From an uncultured Collinsella sp. (GTDB lineage: Bacteria > Actinomycetota > Coriobacteriia > Coriobacteriales > Coriobacteriaceae): 64,000 bases of DNA. The stretch covers positions 1 through 64,000 of the forward strand of contig UQIN01000015.1 of assembly GCA_900541035.1 (NCBI GenBank), read 5' to 3'. Shown here piece after piece: positions 1-9,142 of the stretch (within the stretch, counting starts at the first letter, position 1; each line of letters begins with the position of its first letter). A model generated the notes under the pieces. That model ran no database searches. It had not been told where the DNA came from and worked only from the letters and a program-made list of their open reading frames with translations. The position numbers and the translations under genes are program-made.

Positions 1-7
1 CTCGCAC

Positions 8-30
8 GGAGAGCACATTAAGTGCTCTCC
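8..30. repeat. 9-bp perfect hairpin at the window edge
   Basis: Two perfect 9-base arms (8-16 and 22-30) surround a 5-base loop. A short outer GCAC/GTGC pairing is also possible. No T-run follows on either strand, so termination is not clear. It may belong to a gene left of the window. Confidence 0.4.
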
Positions 31-198
31 GGCTCGTGCGGAACTCGCGATCGACCTTATATATTTGCCCTCCCCGGGGCTCCCGCACAACGGGACCTCA
101 GTTGGGTTCTATCCCGTATGGCAGTCGCTTCGCTCCTGCCCGCCTTGGTTGTGAGGGCGGTTTGGCGTTGGAACGGTTCTTTCTGATATATGCTGGTT

Positions 199-230
199 GC
201 GGCTCTTCTTTTGGGAGGAGTCGCTTTTTT
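199..230 (+). terminator. Rho-independent terminator or attenuator before the methyltransferase
   Basis: A 10-bp stem with two G-T wobbles (199-208 with 215-224) is followed by six T at 225-230. It ends only 20 bases before the GTG start of the next gene. It therefore either ends an upstream transcript or acts as an attenuator. Confidence 0.55.
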
Positions 231-249
231 GTTGTGAGGGAGATGGCCC

Positions 250-1137
250 GTGGCTGATGATTTGATTCGTTCTGAGCTTCTTTCTGCGGATTGGAATGGC
301 GAATGGATGCGCCTGCAAGCTGGTCGGCGACGGGCTGATGATTCTTTTGAATGGGATAAGCGGGCTCGGCATTTTCGGCCGTTGGAGACTGCCCCTTATG
401 CTCGGGATTTTATAAAGCTGTTGGCGTTGAAGCCTGGTGAGTCGGTGCTTGATATGGGGTGTGGGGCTGGGTCGATTGCTATTCCGCTTGCTCAGGCTGG
501 GCATTCCGTGATTGCTGCCGACTTCTCTCCTGCCATGTTGGGCACGCTTGATGCCGGAATTGAGTATTACGGGCTCGAAGATCTTATTACGCCGCTTGAG
601 CTTGCTTGGGATGATGATTGGGATTTGGTTGGACCGGTCGCGAAAGCGGTGGATGTTGCCTTTGCCAGTCGCTCTGTCACCACGACCAACCTAAAAGGCG
701 CGCTTGCCAAGCTTGATCGTACGGCTCGTCGGCGTTGTGCTGTCACGATGGTCGCCAACTCCAGCCCGCGCTATGATCTGCACTTGATGAACGCTATCGG
801 CGCCTCGGTTACCTGCAGCAATGGCTTTGTGTATGCCTTCAACATCCTCATTCAGATGGGCGCGTTGCCGCAGGTTACATACTTTGAATCGCCTCGTCGC
901 GATACCTTCGATAGCCTTGAGGCAGGTGTGGCGGATTTTTCCCGTATGCTCGAGCACGGCAACGAAGATAAAATCGACCGCCTGCGCGACTACATCGCCC
1001 AGCACATGATTGAGAACCCCCATGCCGGTGAGCCGGGCTCCAAGGGCGTGCCGCAGGGGCGCTATATGCTCGATCATGTCCGCAAGGTTCGTTGGGCGTT
1101 TATTGCATGGGAGCCGGTCTCTGCGCCCAGCTCATAG
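250..1137 (+). CDS. Class I SAM-dependent methyltransferase
   Basis: This 295-residue protein carries the class I methyltransferase motif I (VLDMGCGAGSIAIPLA, about residues 66-81) followed by an acidic residue in AADFSP, which normally binds S-adenosylmethionine. The substrate cannot be read from the sequence. The GTG start at 250 is chosen because GAGGGAG lies about seven bases upstream; the ATG at 243 leads to a stop after four codons. Roughly the first 100 codons are visibly richer in T-ending codons (GCT, GAT, CTT, TTG) than the rest of the gene and its neighbours, which hints at recombination. The gene sits directly behind a terminator-like hairpin, so its promoter is not obvious. The methyltransferase fold is fairly certain; the specific role is unknown. 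Confidence 0.8.
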   Translation: MADDLIRSELLSADWNGEWMRLQAGRRRADDSFEWDKRARHFRPLETAPYARDFIKLLALKPGESVLDMGCGAGSIAIPLAQAGHSVIAADFSPAMLGTLDAGIEYYGLEDLITPLELAWDDDWDLVGPVAKAVDVAFASRSVTTTNLKGALAKLDRTARRRCAVTMVANSSPRYDLHLMNAIGASVTCSNGFVYAFNILIQMGALPQVTYFESPRRDTFDSLEAGVADFSRMLEHGNEDKIDRLRDYIAQHMIENPHAGEPGSKGVPQGRYMLDHVRKVRWAFIAWEPVSAPSS

Positions 1138-1295
1138 CCTGCTCGCAGCCCGCACCGCCCACTCACTCGACATCCGCATTCTTTTTGAACTGGGCAAACG
1201 CGCTCCACACCGCGCCGTTCCTGCGCTATCGTGGGACAGCTCACGTAGATTAAGGCCCCGTCGCGGGGCGCCCCATACATAGAAAGCGAGAACCC

Positions 1296-1595
1296 ATGGC
1301 ACTGACAGGAGCCCAGGTCAAGCAGCTTCGCAGCATGGCCCATCACCTCAACCCCGCTATCATCATCGGCAAGTCCGATGTCAACGAGGGCACCGTCGAG
1401 CAGACGGTCGCCTATCTGGAGAAGCACGAGCTCGTTAAGTGCTCCGTGCTCGATGGCTCCAGTCTTTCCGCCCGCGAAGCCGCCGAAGAGCTCGCCGAGC
1501 GCTGCCACGCCGAGGTCGTCCAGGTCATCGGCCGCAAGTTCTCGCTGTATCGCGAGTCCTCGCGCAAGGATATCGAGAAGATCAAGCTCGTCTAA
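1296..1595 (+). CDS. yhbY: YhbY-family RNA-binding protein (CRM domain)
   Basis: This 99-residue protein is made entirely of one CRM domain, the usual size for YhbY. It begins with ALTGAQVKQLRSMAHHLNP, contains the characteristic IIIGKSDVNEGTV segment and ends with VVQVIGRKFSLYR. Family members bind pre-50S ribosomal particles and are linked to ribosome assembly; that role is from the family. The ATG follows an AGAAAGCGAG ribosome binding site. The gene stands alone between the methyltransferase and a strong terminator and converges on the large regulator on the other strand. Confidence 0.9.
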   Translation: MALTGAQVKQLRSMAHHLNPAIIIGKSDVNEGTVEQTVAYLEKHELVKCSVLDGSSLSAREAAEELAERCHAEVVQVIGRKFSLYRESSRKDIEKIKLV

Positions 1596-1632
1596 GAGCC
1601 AATGATCCGGCGAGCCAACACATAGCAAGCTT

Positions 1633-1667
1633 ACGGGTGCCCAAGTACTTCGGGCGCCCGTTTTTTT
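1633..1667 (+). terminator. Rho-independent terminator of yhbY
   Basis: A 10-bp stem with one G-T wobble (1633-1642 with 1652-1661) and a 9-base loop runs into seven T (1661-1667). The T-run touches the 3' end of the convergent regulator gene. Confidence 0.88.
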
Positions 1668-4665
1668 ATCGCTCGACCAACACGCGATTGAGCCGCCCCT
1701 CCACCAAGCGCTCGTATAGACGCCGCGTCTCGGGCTCGGGCACGCCATTGACCTGCTCCCTCAGATGGTGCATATGCCCACTGTATAGCTCGACGATATC
1801 GCGCCGCCGCCCCGCCGCACTGTAGACACGCATGGCGCAGCGCACCATATCCTCACGCGCCGTTTCCTGTCGAAGCCCCGACTCCGCCAGCCAAATCGCC
1901 GACTGCAAATCGTTTTCTTCTAGAGCGGCATTTGCTCCCTTAATCATGCAATCGATGAACTTTGACTGCATAATGCGTCGCATACGCAAAAAGTAGGTGG
2001 GATTACAGCCATTGGGAACATACAGCGGTCCGGCATAAAGCTGCTCAATCTTAAGGCACAGCTCAACTAAATGGGGCCCGCGCGCACCCGTGCGATTTCC
2101 CAAAACCTCGCGGCTTATCTGGTCAAACAGCCGTACATCGGTCTTGACGTAGTCGCCGTTGAGCCCGATGCATTCATTTTGGATGAGCACGCACGACTTG
2201 CCGTCTGGCGTCGGCCCCAAGGCCGAGCGCAGGCGTGATATCGTCGAGTACAAGTTGTTGCGGGCGCTATTGAACTCAGCATGGGGCCACAGTTCCATGG
2301 CCAGTGTCTCGCGGTCGACCAGCGCATCCATGCCCAGCGCAAGCCGTTCGGCGAGCGTTGCCGCTTTCTTGCGGCGCCACATCTTGTCCGTGATGGGAAA
2401 CCCGTCGCGCTCGGCGCGAAACGCCCCAAACATGCGAATCTCGATATGTTCGATAGCATCGACGGCTTCAACCTCGCCAGCCTGAAACAGGCGCTCACCC
2501 TCCCCTTCCAGATCGTCACGCAGCGAGTACCGCGATAGCTCGCGCACGGGGAGTTTCTTACGAATTCTGGCCGCCGGCTCGCCCAGACAATGCATGGCAA
2601 GGCGTGCAAAGAGCCGATACGATGGCTCTAGAATCCCCGCGCGATTCATGGACATCCAGGCCGCAAGATCGCTATCTCGCCCCGCGCAAGCCAAATGCAG
2701 CGCCACCATCCATGCTTCTGCACCACCAACCTGCGTCTGGCTTATATCGAGCAGCTCCGCCTCCTCGCGCACCGAAACCATCGAGGTGTTACGCAGATAC
2801 GCCGCACGCTCCAGCAGCAACGCATTGTCGCGCATGTATGCAATTGGCTCCTCAGCCAGTTTGAGCACCTGGACCGCGCGGAACTTCGCATTGACCGGCC
2901 GACCTTCTGCCAGCGATTGCCAGCCTTCTAGCAGCAGGCCAAACAGCTGAATCTGGTTGTCGCGCATGCGTACGGCAAAGCGATCGAGCTCGTTGAACGC
3001 CGCATCGTCGGTTACCGGCAAGCCGGAAAGGAGCCGCCGTGCCGCCAGCACCATGCGCACCCAGATAGCCGGCGCCTTAAGTCCACGTACATCGAGCGCG
3101 TCCCGTATCAGCGCCATCTCGTCGTCGCGCTCGTCGATCCCCGCAAACGACCCATCGAAGAGCTCCACTAGCATGCTATCGGCCCGTATAAAAGTCCCCG
3201 CGATATCGAGCTCGCAGTCATATGCTTTGCGCGTTTTGAGCTGCTGCAGAGCACCACCGTCGTCTCCCCGCTCAGCCAACCAGTGCTTGGCCCCGATATG
3301 TGCAAAGAGCATGTCGAGTGCCGTGTGTTCCGTCTCGATTTCCGGCACAGCAAGGTTCATGGGAAGCCCAAGCCCGTTGTCCCCATAGCAAACTGCCGTA
3401 AGGACCTGGGCGACCTTCCACGAAACGGGATCTATTTCACAGGCTGCCCGATCGCCCGCATGCTCAATGAGCGATGCCATGCAGCGGGCGAGCTTTGTGT
3501 TGGACACGCTGACCGCCGCCAAATATACGCCGAGTGCCTCGGCAGGCGTTGGCTCTGGAGCGTGATCTTCGGCATCGATCGTACTCAACGCCGCCCGGCA
3601 GACATCGGCACCGTGCCCCGTCAGAGCAAGATCGACCCCATACTGCCCGGCAAGTTCAAGGACCACGCTACGGTCCAGAAAGGCGTCGGCCAGGTCCATC
3701 GCCGCATCACATCGGCCTGCCTTGAGCAAAATTCGAGCCGCCCGCGGAACTAGCTCGGGACGGATCTCGGCCACCAACTTTCGCAGGCGAAGCCGTCCGT
3801 TATCCTCGGCGCCCAGGCACGTAAAGCTCCGGTCGGCCGGATCTAAACCAAAGATCGGGTAATCGCGTACAAGGTAGGACTGGTCGATCATCGACAGCCT
3901 CACTCCACAAGCCTCGAGTTCTGCAATATTGCCCTCGCCCATCAAGATCATGAGGCAGGCAACGCAGAACAGCGCATTATTATCGAGCGAAGCAAGATCG
4001 ACAAGTGCCGCACCATACACGTTGACAATCTCGCTTTCGAGCAGACCGGCAACATCGCCCTGGCCGTACAGACCCGTCTGCAAAGCCGAAACAAGCTCGG
4101 GCACACCCTGTGTGAGCTGGTAAAAGTCAAGCGATGTGCTAATCGAAAACGCCGATGCCCACGCCGAATACTCATAGGCATGCACCTTGAGCATTTGCGC
4201 ATTGATCTTAACCGAGTCACCCAGCCCATGAATCAGCTGACGATTTGAAGGACGGCAGGAGATAAAGACCCCTACCCCCATAGCGCGCAGGCCGCGAATC
4301 CTGTCAATGAGGTCTTCGGTATCGTGCTGATCGAGATTTGGCACATTATCAATCGCGACAAGGGAATGCGGCTTGTCTTTGAGCTCTTCGGTTACCACCT
4401 CGAGCTGCATAAACACCTCGCGCCCAATGGCTCGATCCGCCTCGATAATCCGCACGGGGCCTCGCGTCGGGTCACTTTTTACCTCTTGGGTGTACTGCAG
4501 TAGCACCGAGGTCTTCCCAAACCCGTCGGGCGCATAAAGAACCACGATGCCGGCCTTTCGGCCCTTGGCGATAAGCTCATTCATCAAGCGTTCGCGTCGC
4601 ACCATATAGCCTCCGCCCAGCGGCATCAGCTCGAGGTCGTCTATACCGCTCAAATCGTTTACCAT
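1666..4665 (-). CDS. Large ATPase/BTAD-domain transcriptional regulator (SARP- and MalT-like)
   Basis: A 999-residue cytoplasmic regulator. A P-loop near the N terminus (APDGFGKTS, residues 45-53) begins a STAND-type ATPase module like that of MalT/LuxR giants. The middle is helical and repeat-like. From about residue 730 a winged-helix segment (IRMFGAFRAERDGF...) and a BTAD tail follow, as in SARP regulators, including WPHAEFNSARNNLYSTISRLR. Such proteins usually sense a ligand through the ATPase and repeat part and activate nearby genes; the ligand here is unknown. Start: ATG after GAGGAGCGGGC. It is monocistronic, with nearly 450 bases free upstream. The long open frames antisense to it are shadows. 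Confidence 0.82.
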   Translation of the reverse strand: MVNDLSGIDDLELMPLGGGYMVRRERLMNELIAKGRKAGIVVLYAPDGFGKTSVLLQYTQEVKSDPTRGPVRIIEADRAIGREVFMQLEVVTEELKDKPHSLVAIDNVPNLDQHDTEDLIDRIRGLRAMGVGVFISCRPSNRQLIHGLGDSVKINAQMLKVHAYEYSAWASAFSISTSLDFYQLTQGVPELVSALQTGLYGQGDVAGLLESEIVNVYGAALVDLASLDNNALFCVACLMILMGEGNIAELEACGVRLSMIDQSYLVRDYPIFGLDPADRSFTCLGAEDNGRLRLRKLVAEIRPELVPRAARILLKAGRCDAAMDLADAFLDRSVVLELAGQYGVDLALTGHGADVCRAALSTIDAEDHAPEPTPAEALGVYLAAVSVSNTKLARCMASLIEHAGDRAACEIDPVSWKVAQVLTAVCYGDNGLGLPMNLAVPEIETEHTALDMLFAHIGAKHWLAERGDDGGALQQLKTRKAYDCELDIAGTFIRADSMLVELFDGSFAGIDERDDEMALIRDALDVRGLKAPAIWVRMVLAARRLLSGLPVTDDAAFNELDRFAVRMRDNQIQLFGLLLEGWQSLAEGRPVNAKFRAVQVLKLAEEPIAYMRDNALLLERAAYLRNTSMVSVREEAELLDISQTQVGGAEAWMVALHLACAGRDSDLAAWMSMNRAGILEPSYRLFARLAMHCLGEPAARIRKKLPVRELSRYSLRDDLEGEGERLFQAGEVEAVDAIEHIEIRMFGAFRAERDGFPITDKMWRRKKAATLAERLALGMDALVDRETLAMELWPHAEFNSARNNLYSTISRLRSALGPTPDGKSCVLIQNECIGLNGDYVKTDVRLFDQISREVLGNRTGARGPHLVELCLKIEQLYAGPLYVPNGCNPTYFLRMRRIMQSKFIDCMIKGANAALEENDLQSAIWLAESGLRQETAREDMVRCAMRVYSAAGRRRDIVELYSGHMHHLREQVNGVPEPETRRLYERLVEGRLNRVLVER

Positions 4666-5051
4666 GCCCGCTCCTCAACTCGACCGTATGGACACTGTAG
4701 CCGCAAGACCATACAAGCCGCACTATGAATAGAGCGACCTTGTGTTTTAGGTTGTCTTTTGGTACGAAAGCGGCAAGTTTTTGTACAGCGAGGGCCGATT
4801 GTTATTAATCCCCTGACTAATCGGTCTTTAAGCAGGTAAATGAGCTTGTCAGCTTGTCCCATCTAAGCGGCAGTGTAACGCAGATGAACAAGGTTCAGCC
4901 ATGTCATTCAACTCGCCTAGCACCCGCTACCGTCTACGACCTTTTAGTGGCATTTTTGCATAGAATCTGATATGGAATGAATCAAACTGTTGGGCGTCCG
5001 GCATTCGTCAAGCTTGCGGCAAGATTTTGGTCAAGTGGACAGAAAGGGATA
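4666..5051. other. Intergenic gap without a recognisable gene
   Basis: AT-richer spacer between the start of the large regulator and the nagB terminator. I see a weak inverted repeat (CCGATT at 4795-4800, AATCGG at 4819-4824) and no convincing ORF or RNA. The promoter of the regulator must lie here, but I cannot place it. Confidence 0.5.
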
Positions 5052-5082
5052 ACAAAAAGGCCCCCGCAAAGCGGAGGCCTTA
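5052..5082 (-). terminator. Rho-independent terminator of nagB
   Basis: GC-rich stem with its arms between 5059 and 5079, followed on the minus strand by TTTTTGTT. It lies 32 bases after the nagB stop codon. Confidence 0.88.
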
Positions 5083-5113
5083 GGCAAGGCTATGTCGAGC
5101 TGCAGAATTCGCG

Positions 5114-5842
5114 TTACTCGCAGAGCGAAAGAGCGGCCTCGTCGGCAACGACAACGCAGTTGGTGTGCAGCTGCAGGATCGAAGCCGGGCACTCGGGCGT
5201 AACCGGACCATAGCACATGTCATGCACGGCCTGAGCCTTGGCCTCGCCATTGGCGACGACCAGGATCATGCGGGCATACATGATGGTCTGGGTACCCATG
5301 GTGTAGGCCTGACGGGGAACATCGTCGATGCTGTCGAACAGGCGGCTGTTGGCCTGAATGGTGCTCTCGGTGAGGTCGACGCAGTGCGTGCCCTTGGAGA
5401 AGTGGTCATCGGGCTCGTTGAAGCCGATGTGGCCGTTGTTGCCAATGCCGAGCAGCTGCAGATCCGGGTAACCGGCGTCAGCGACGATCTTGTCGTACTC
5501 AGAGCACGCAGCGGCGGCGTCGGGGTTGGAACCGTCGGGCACATGCGTGTTGTTCAGGTCGATGTTGATGTGATCGAAGAAGTTCTCGCGCATGAAGTAG
5601 TGATAGCTCTGGGGATCGTCGTGCGAAAGGCCGCGATACTCGTCCAGGTTATAGGTGCTGACCTCGGCAAAGTCGACGTCGCCCTTCTCGTACCAAGCAG
5701 CGAGCTGCTTGTAGGCACCGATCGGGGTGGAGCCGGTGGCAAGACCCAGCACACAGTCGGGCTTGAGGATAACCTGGGCCGAGATGATATTGGCGGCCTT
5801 GCGGCTCATATCCTCGTAGTCTTTAGCTTTAATGATCTTCAT
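5114..5842 (-). CDS. nagB: Glucosamine-6-phosphate deaminase
   Basis: A 242-residue enzyme converting glucosamine 6-phosphate to fructose 6-phosphate and ammonia, the entry of amino sugars into glycolysis. The family signature is complete: phosphate loop GLATGSTP (33-40), YNLDEYRGL with the catalytic Asp67, and GIGNNGHIGFNEP with His138. Length is normal for bacterial NagB. The frame stays open far upstream, but MKIIKAKDYE at 5842 is the start because GAAAGGAC lies just before it and homology begins there. It has its own terminator and 270 bases upstream, so it is probably monocistronic. A PTS IIA protein and glmM lie upstream on the same strand, giving an amino-sugar neighbourhood. NagB opposes the biosynthetic GlmS-GlmM route. 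Confidence 0.96.
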   Translation of the reverse strand: MKIIKAKDYEDMSRKAANIISAQVILKPDCVLGLATGSTPIGAYKQLAAWYEKGDVDFAEVSTYNLDEYRGLSHDDPQSYHYFMRENFFDHINIDLNNTHVPDGSNPDAAAACSEYDKIVADAGYPDLQLLGIGNNGHIGFNEPDDHFSKGTHCVDLTESTIQANSRLFDSIDDVPRQAYTMGTQTIMYARMILVVANGEAKAQAVHDMCYGPVTPECPASILQLHTNCVVVADEAALSLCE

Positions 5843-6039
5843 TACGCGTCCTTTCTCGTACAAGAGAGGCAAGGCCCCCTTACAAGCACTTGCCCGCGGC
5901 CCGCGTCGGCCGCAACCAACGTGTGCGGCCACCAGGGCGAGGTCGCGTAATGTATGTGTCTCGTGTCTAGCCGCGTCGAGGCCCCTGCCCGTCCACGGTG
6001 ACCCAAAGCTGTTTAGCCTCGGACAAATCCCATCTTGCC

Positions 6040-6073
6040 ACGGAGGGCGTCCTCTTTCAAGGGCGCCCTCCGT
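6040..6073 (-). terminator. Strong hairpin after the PTS IIA gene
   Basis: A 14-bp stem with one wobble (6040-6053 with 6060-6073) lies 40 bases after the IIA stop. No clear T-run follows on either strand, so it may be an inefficient terminator or an mRNA-stabilising hairpin. Confidence 0.55.
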
Positions 6074-6113
6074 AAACGTGCTTGAATTGTAGGCTAATGG
6101 CCACGTGCACTTG

Positions 6114-6611
6114 CTAGCGCTCGCGAGCAACGATGAGTTGGTCCATCTCTTCGACATGCACACCAACGGAGCCCTTGATACTCGAGAACTCAACGGAGTT
6201 GCACACCAAGATGGGAACCGTCACATCGTAGCCCTCGGCAGCAATTGCCTCGCGATCGAACTCAATGAGTACATCGCCCTTATGGACGACGTCGCCCACT
6301 TGCGCATGTACGGTAAAGTGCTTGCCCTCGAGCTGAACAGTGTCCAAACCAACGTGGATGAGCACGTCCAAACCATCGACCGTGTTAAGCGCAACGGCGT
6401 GTCCCGTGGGAAAAATGGCCTCGACCTTCGCGTCGGCCGGCGCGATCACCCGCGTACCCGTGGGCTGAATGGCAACGCCCTGGCCCAAAAGGCCAGTGGC
6501 AAACGTCTGATCGTTTACCTCGGAGAGCGGAATGACGTCGCCCGAGATGGGAGCATCCAGCGTAAGGACTCGACCACGCATACCAAAAGACCTTAGGACT
6601 TTAGTGAACAT
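6114..6611 (-). CDS. PTS glucose-family IIA component (stand-alone EIIA-Glc)
   Basis: A 165-residue cytoplasmic phosphocarrier of the glucose/N-acetylglucosamine PTS family. The domain runs from about residue 15 (LDAPISGDVIPL) to the end. His71 (FPTGHAVAL) and His86 (LIHVGLDTV) match the paired active-site histidines; in the family the second is phosphorylated by HPr and donates to a IIBC partner. There are no IIB or IIC domains here, so the protein must serve permeases elsewhere or act in regulation like Crr. I chose MFTKVLRSFG (6611) with the GAGGGGGAG just upstream; a TTG at 6632 is the alternative. The gene lies 71 bases after glmM, so co-transcription is possible. Confidence 0.9.
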   Translation of the reverse strand: MFTKVLRSFGMRGRVLTLDAPISGDVIPLSEVNDQTFATGLLGQGVAIQPTGTRVIAPADAKVEAIFPTGHAVALNTVDGLDVLIHVGLDTVQLEGKHFTVHAQVGDVVHKGDVLIEFDREAIAAEGYDVTVPILVCNSVEFSSIKGSVGVHVEEMDQLIVARER

Positions 6612-6682
6612 GCTCCCCCTCGGACATACCAAACAATCAAAATAACCGTATCAGTTTACCACTTGGCAACGGTTTTTGACCA

Positions 6683-8020
6683 TTAGGGAAGTTCGCGCTT
6701 GACAACCTCGACGATGTCGTCAACAACGCGCTGGGTGAGCTCGGGCGTCTCGGCCTCGGCCATGACGCGGACCAGCGGCTCGGTGCCGCTCGGGCGTACC
6801 AAGATGCGGCCGCGACCGTTGAGTTCCTTCTCGGCGGCAGCGACGGCGTCCCAAATGGGCTGGCAATCGTCCAGGCCGGCCTTGTTGTCGGAATGCACGT
6901 TGACAAGCACCTGCGGGTACTTCTTCATGATGCCGGCAAGGTCGGTGAGGGTACGGCCGGTGCGCTTGAGCACGGCCAGAAGCTGCAGGGCCGTCACCAA
7001 GCCGTCGCCGGTGGTGTTGTGCTCCAGGAAGATGATGTGGCCGGACTGCTCGCCGCCGATGACAGCACCGTCCTCGAGCATACGCTCAAGAACATAACGG
7101 TCGCCCACGGCGGTCTGCACCATCTCAAAGCCCTGCTCCTTCATGGCGATGGAGAAGCCCAGGTTGCACATAACGGTCGAGACGATCTCGGAGTTGGCGA
7201 GCTTGCCGCGAGCGGCCAGGTCGGAGCCGCAGATGGCCAGGATGTAGTCGCCATCGATCTCGTTGCCCTCGCTGTCCACGAACAGCACGCGATCGGCGTC
7301 GCCATCGTGGGCCAGACCGATGTCGGCATGGGTGCGCAGCACGAGCTCGCGCAGGGGCTCAAGGTGAGTGGAGCCGCACTCGACGTTAATGTCGGTGCCG
7401 CAGTAATCGGTGTTGATGGCATGCACCGTAGCGCCCAGGCGCTGCAGCGCTGCGGGCGTGGTCTGGCAAGAAGCGCCGTGGCCGCAGTCGACGGCAACAA
7501 CCAGGCCGTCGAGTTTAAGGCCGTCGAGGGTGCTGATAGCGTGGTCGACATATGCCTTGCGAGCGTCCTTCATCTTGATGATGTGACCCACGCCGGCACC
7601 GGTCGGCAGCGTATCGGCAGCCATGGCCTCCTCGGACATGACCCAAGCGCTGATCTCTTCCTCGACAGCATCGGGAAGCTTCATGCCCTTGCGGCTAAAG
7701 AACTTGATGCCGTTGAACTCCGGCGGATTGTGCGAAGCGGAGATGACAATGCCGCCGTCGAGCTCGTTTTGAACAGTGAGCAGTGCCACGGCGGGCGTGG
7801 GAATGACGCCGCAGCAATGCGGACGGCCGCCCTCGGCCATAATGCCGGCGGTCAGAGCGCTCTCGAGCATGGTGCCCGAAAGGCGCGTGTCGCGGCCGAT
7901 GCAAATATCCGGACCAAGGAACTTGGTCGCCGCGCGGCCCAGGCGAAACGCGAGGTCGCACGAGAGGTCGGCATTGGCGACGCCACGGACGCCGTCGGTA
8001 CCGAAGATGTTCTGGGGCAT
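6683..8020 (-). CDS. glmM: Phosphoglucosamine mutase
   Basis: A 445-residue enzyme interconverting glucosamine 6-phosphate and glucosamine 1-phosphate on the way to UDP-GlcNAc and peptidoglycan. All alpha-D-phosphohexomutase motifs are present: FGTDGVRG near the N terminus, ISASHNPPEFNG with the phosphoserine at Ser96, the metal loop DGDADR, and the phosphate-binding RPSGTEPLVRVM near the C terminus. Full length. The ATG at 8020 follows GGGAAGGAG. It lies just downstream of the rplM-rpsI terminator on the same strand, a common neighbourhood for glmM. The enzyme works on the same pool as the nearby nagB, in the biosynthetic direction. Confidence 0.97.
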   Translation of the reverse strand: MPQNIFGTDGVRGVANADLSCDLAFRLGRAATKFLGPDICIGRDTRLSGTMLESALTAGIMAEGGRPHCCGVIPTPAVALLTVQNELDGGIVISASHNPPEFNGIKFFSRKGMKLPDAVEEEISAWVMSEEAMAADTLPTGAGVGHIIKMKDARKAYVDHAISTLDGLKLDGLVVAVDCGHGASCQTTPAALQRLGATVHAINTDYCGTDINVECGSTHLEPLRELVLRTHADIGLAHDGDADRVLFVDSEGNEIDGDYILAICGSDLAARGKLANSEIVSTVMCNLGFSIAMKEQGFEMVQTAVGDRYVLERMLEDGAVIGGEQSGHIIFLEHNTTGDGLVTALQLLAVLKRTGRTLTDLAGIMKKYPQVLVNVHSDNKAGLDDCQPIWDAVAAAEKELNGRGRILVRPSGTEPLVRVMAEAETPELTQRVVDDIVEVVKRELP

Positions 8021-8067
8021 AGGATTGCTCCTTCCCTAGCAGGCGATATACAACCGCCCACCCTAGT

Positions 8068-8113
8068 CGAAAAAGAAAAGCGGGACCCGCCGAGGAATCG
8101 GCAGGCCCCGCTT
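8068..8113 (-). terminator. Rho-independent terminator of rplM-rpsI
   Basis: A 15-bp stem with two mismatches (8079-8093 with 8098-8112) is followed on the minus strand by TTTCTTTTT. It separates the ribosomal protein operon from glmM. Confidence 0.9.
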
Positions 8114-8143
8114 GTACATTGTATCTCGAAAGGAGATAAAACC

Positions 8144-8539
<396 letters not shown>

Positions 8540-8541
8540 CT

Positions 8542-8985
8542 TTAAGCCTCCAGCTCAATCTTCGTGGGGTTCTGGGCAGCATGCGGATGCTCGGCACCAG
8601 CGTAGACCTTAAGCTTGGTCATCTGGGCACGGCCGAGGGTGGTCTTGGGCAGCATACCGCGAACGGCGCGCTCGATGACCTTCTCCGGGTGCTTCTCCAT
8701 AGCCTGGCGGAAGCTCTCAGCCTTGAGGCCGCCGTTGTAGCCGCTGTGGCGATAATAGGTCTTCGTGTCGGCCTTGTTACCGGTAAGCTGGACCTTATCG
8801 GCGTTGATGACGACAACGAAGTCGCCGCAGTCGCTGTTGGGCGTGAACTGGGGCTTGTTCTTACCGCGCAGGATCATTGCGATCTGGGTGGCAAGACGGC
8901 CCAGGACAGCACCATCGGCGTCGACGAGAACCCAGTTGCGCTGGACCTCGCCCTGCTTGGCGTAGTGAGTCGATTTCGAAATCAC
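8542..8985 (-). CDS. rplM: Large-subunit ribosomal protein L13
   Basis: 147 residues, normal for L13: [20 protein letters not shown] near the start and [26 protein letters not shown] in the body. It begins with GTG at 8985 behind GGAGGAG. It is the first gene of the two-gene operon; the promoter at 9052-9079 and a leader hairpin precede it. L13 is an early assembly protein of the 50S subunit. Confidence 0.98.
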   Translation of the reverse strand: MISKSTHYAKQGEVQRNWVLVDADGAVLGRLATQIAMILRGKNKPQFTPNSDCGDFVVVINADKVQLTGNKADTKTYYRHSGYNGGLKAESFRQAMEKHPEKVIERAVRGMLPKTTLGRAQMTKLKVYAGAEHPHAAQNPTKIELEA

Positions 8986-9013
8986 TTAGACTCCTCCATG
9001 TACAGTACGTGTT

Positions 9014-9045
9014 GTTACAGAGATTCACGGGGCTCTGCAAGTAAC
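9014..9045 (-). promoter_or_regulatory. Leader hairpin of the rplM-rpsI mRNA
   Basis: The 5' leader can fold with CAGAG/CTCTG inside GTTAC/GTAAC, between the promoter and the ribosome binding site. Ribosomal protein leaders often bind one of their own products; that role is inferred here. Confidence 0.4.
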
Positions 9046-9051
9046 CCGTCC

Positions 9052-9079
9052 ATATTACCCCGCTCGCCGCCCGAGTCAA
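9052..9079 (-). promoter_or_regulatory. Sigma70-type promoter of rplM-rpsI
   Basis: On the minus strand TTGACT (9074-9079) and TAATAT (9052-9057) are separated by 16 bases. The predicted transcript starts around 9045, leaving a leader of about 60 bases. Confidence 0.7.
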
Positions 9080-9142
9080 CAGGTATTTTGGCTCCGACCA
9101 GAGTTTCTGCACATGTCGTCCATGGGTCATGACGTCGCGACG

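Noticed and set aside
36..257. 73-codon frame before the methyltransferase
   Set aside because: It crosses the terminator hairpin at 199-230, has no ribosome binding site and resembles no family.
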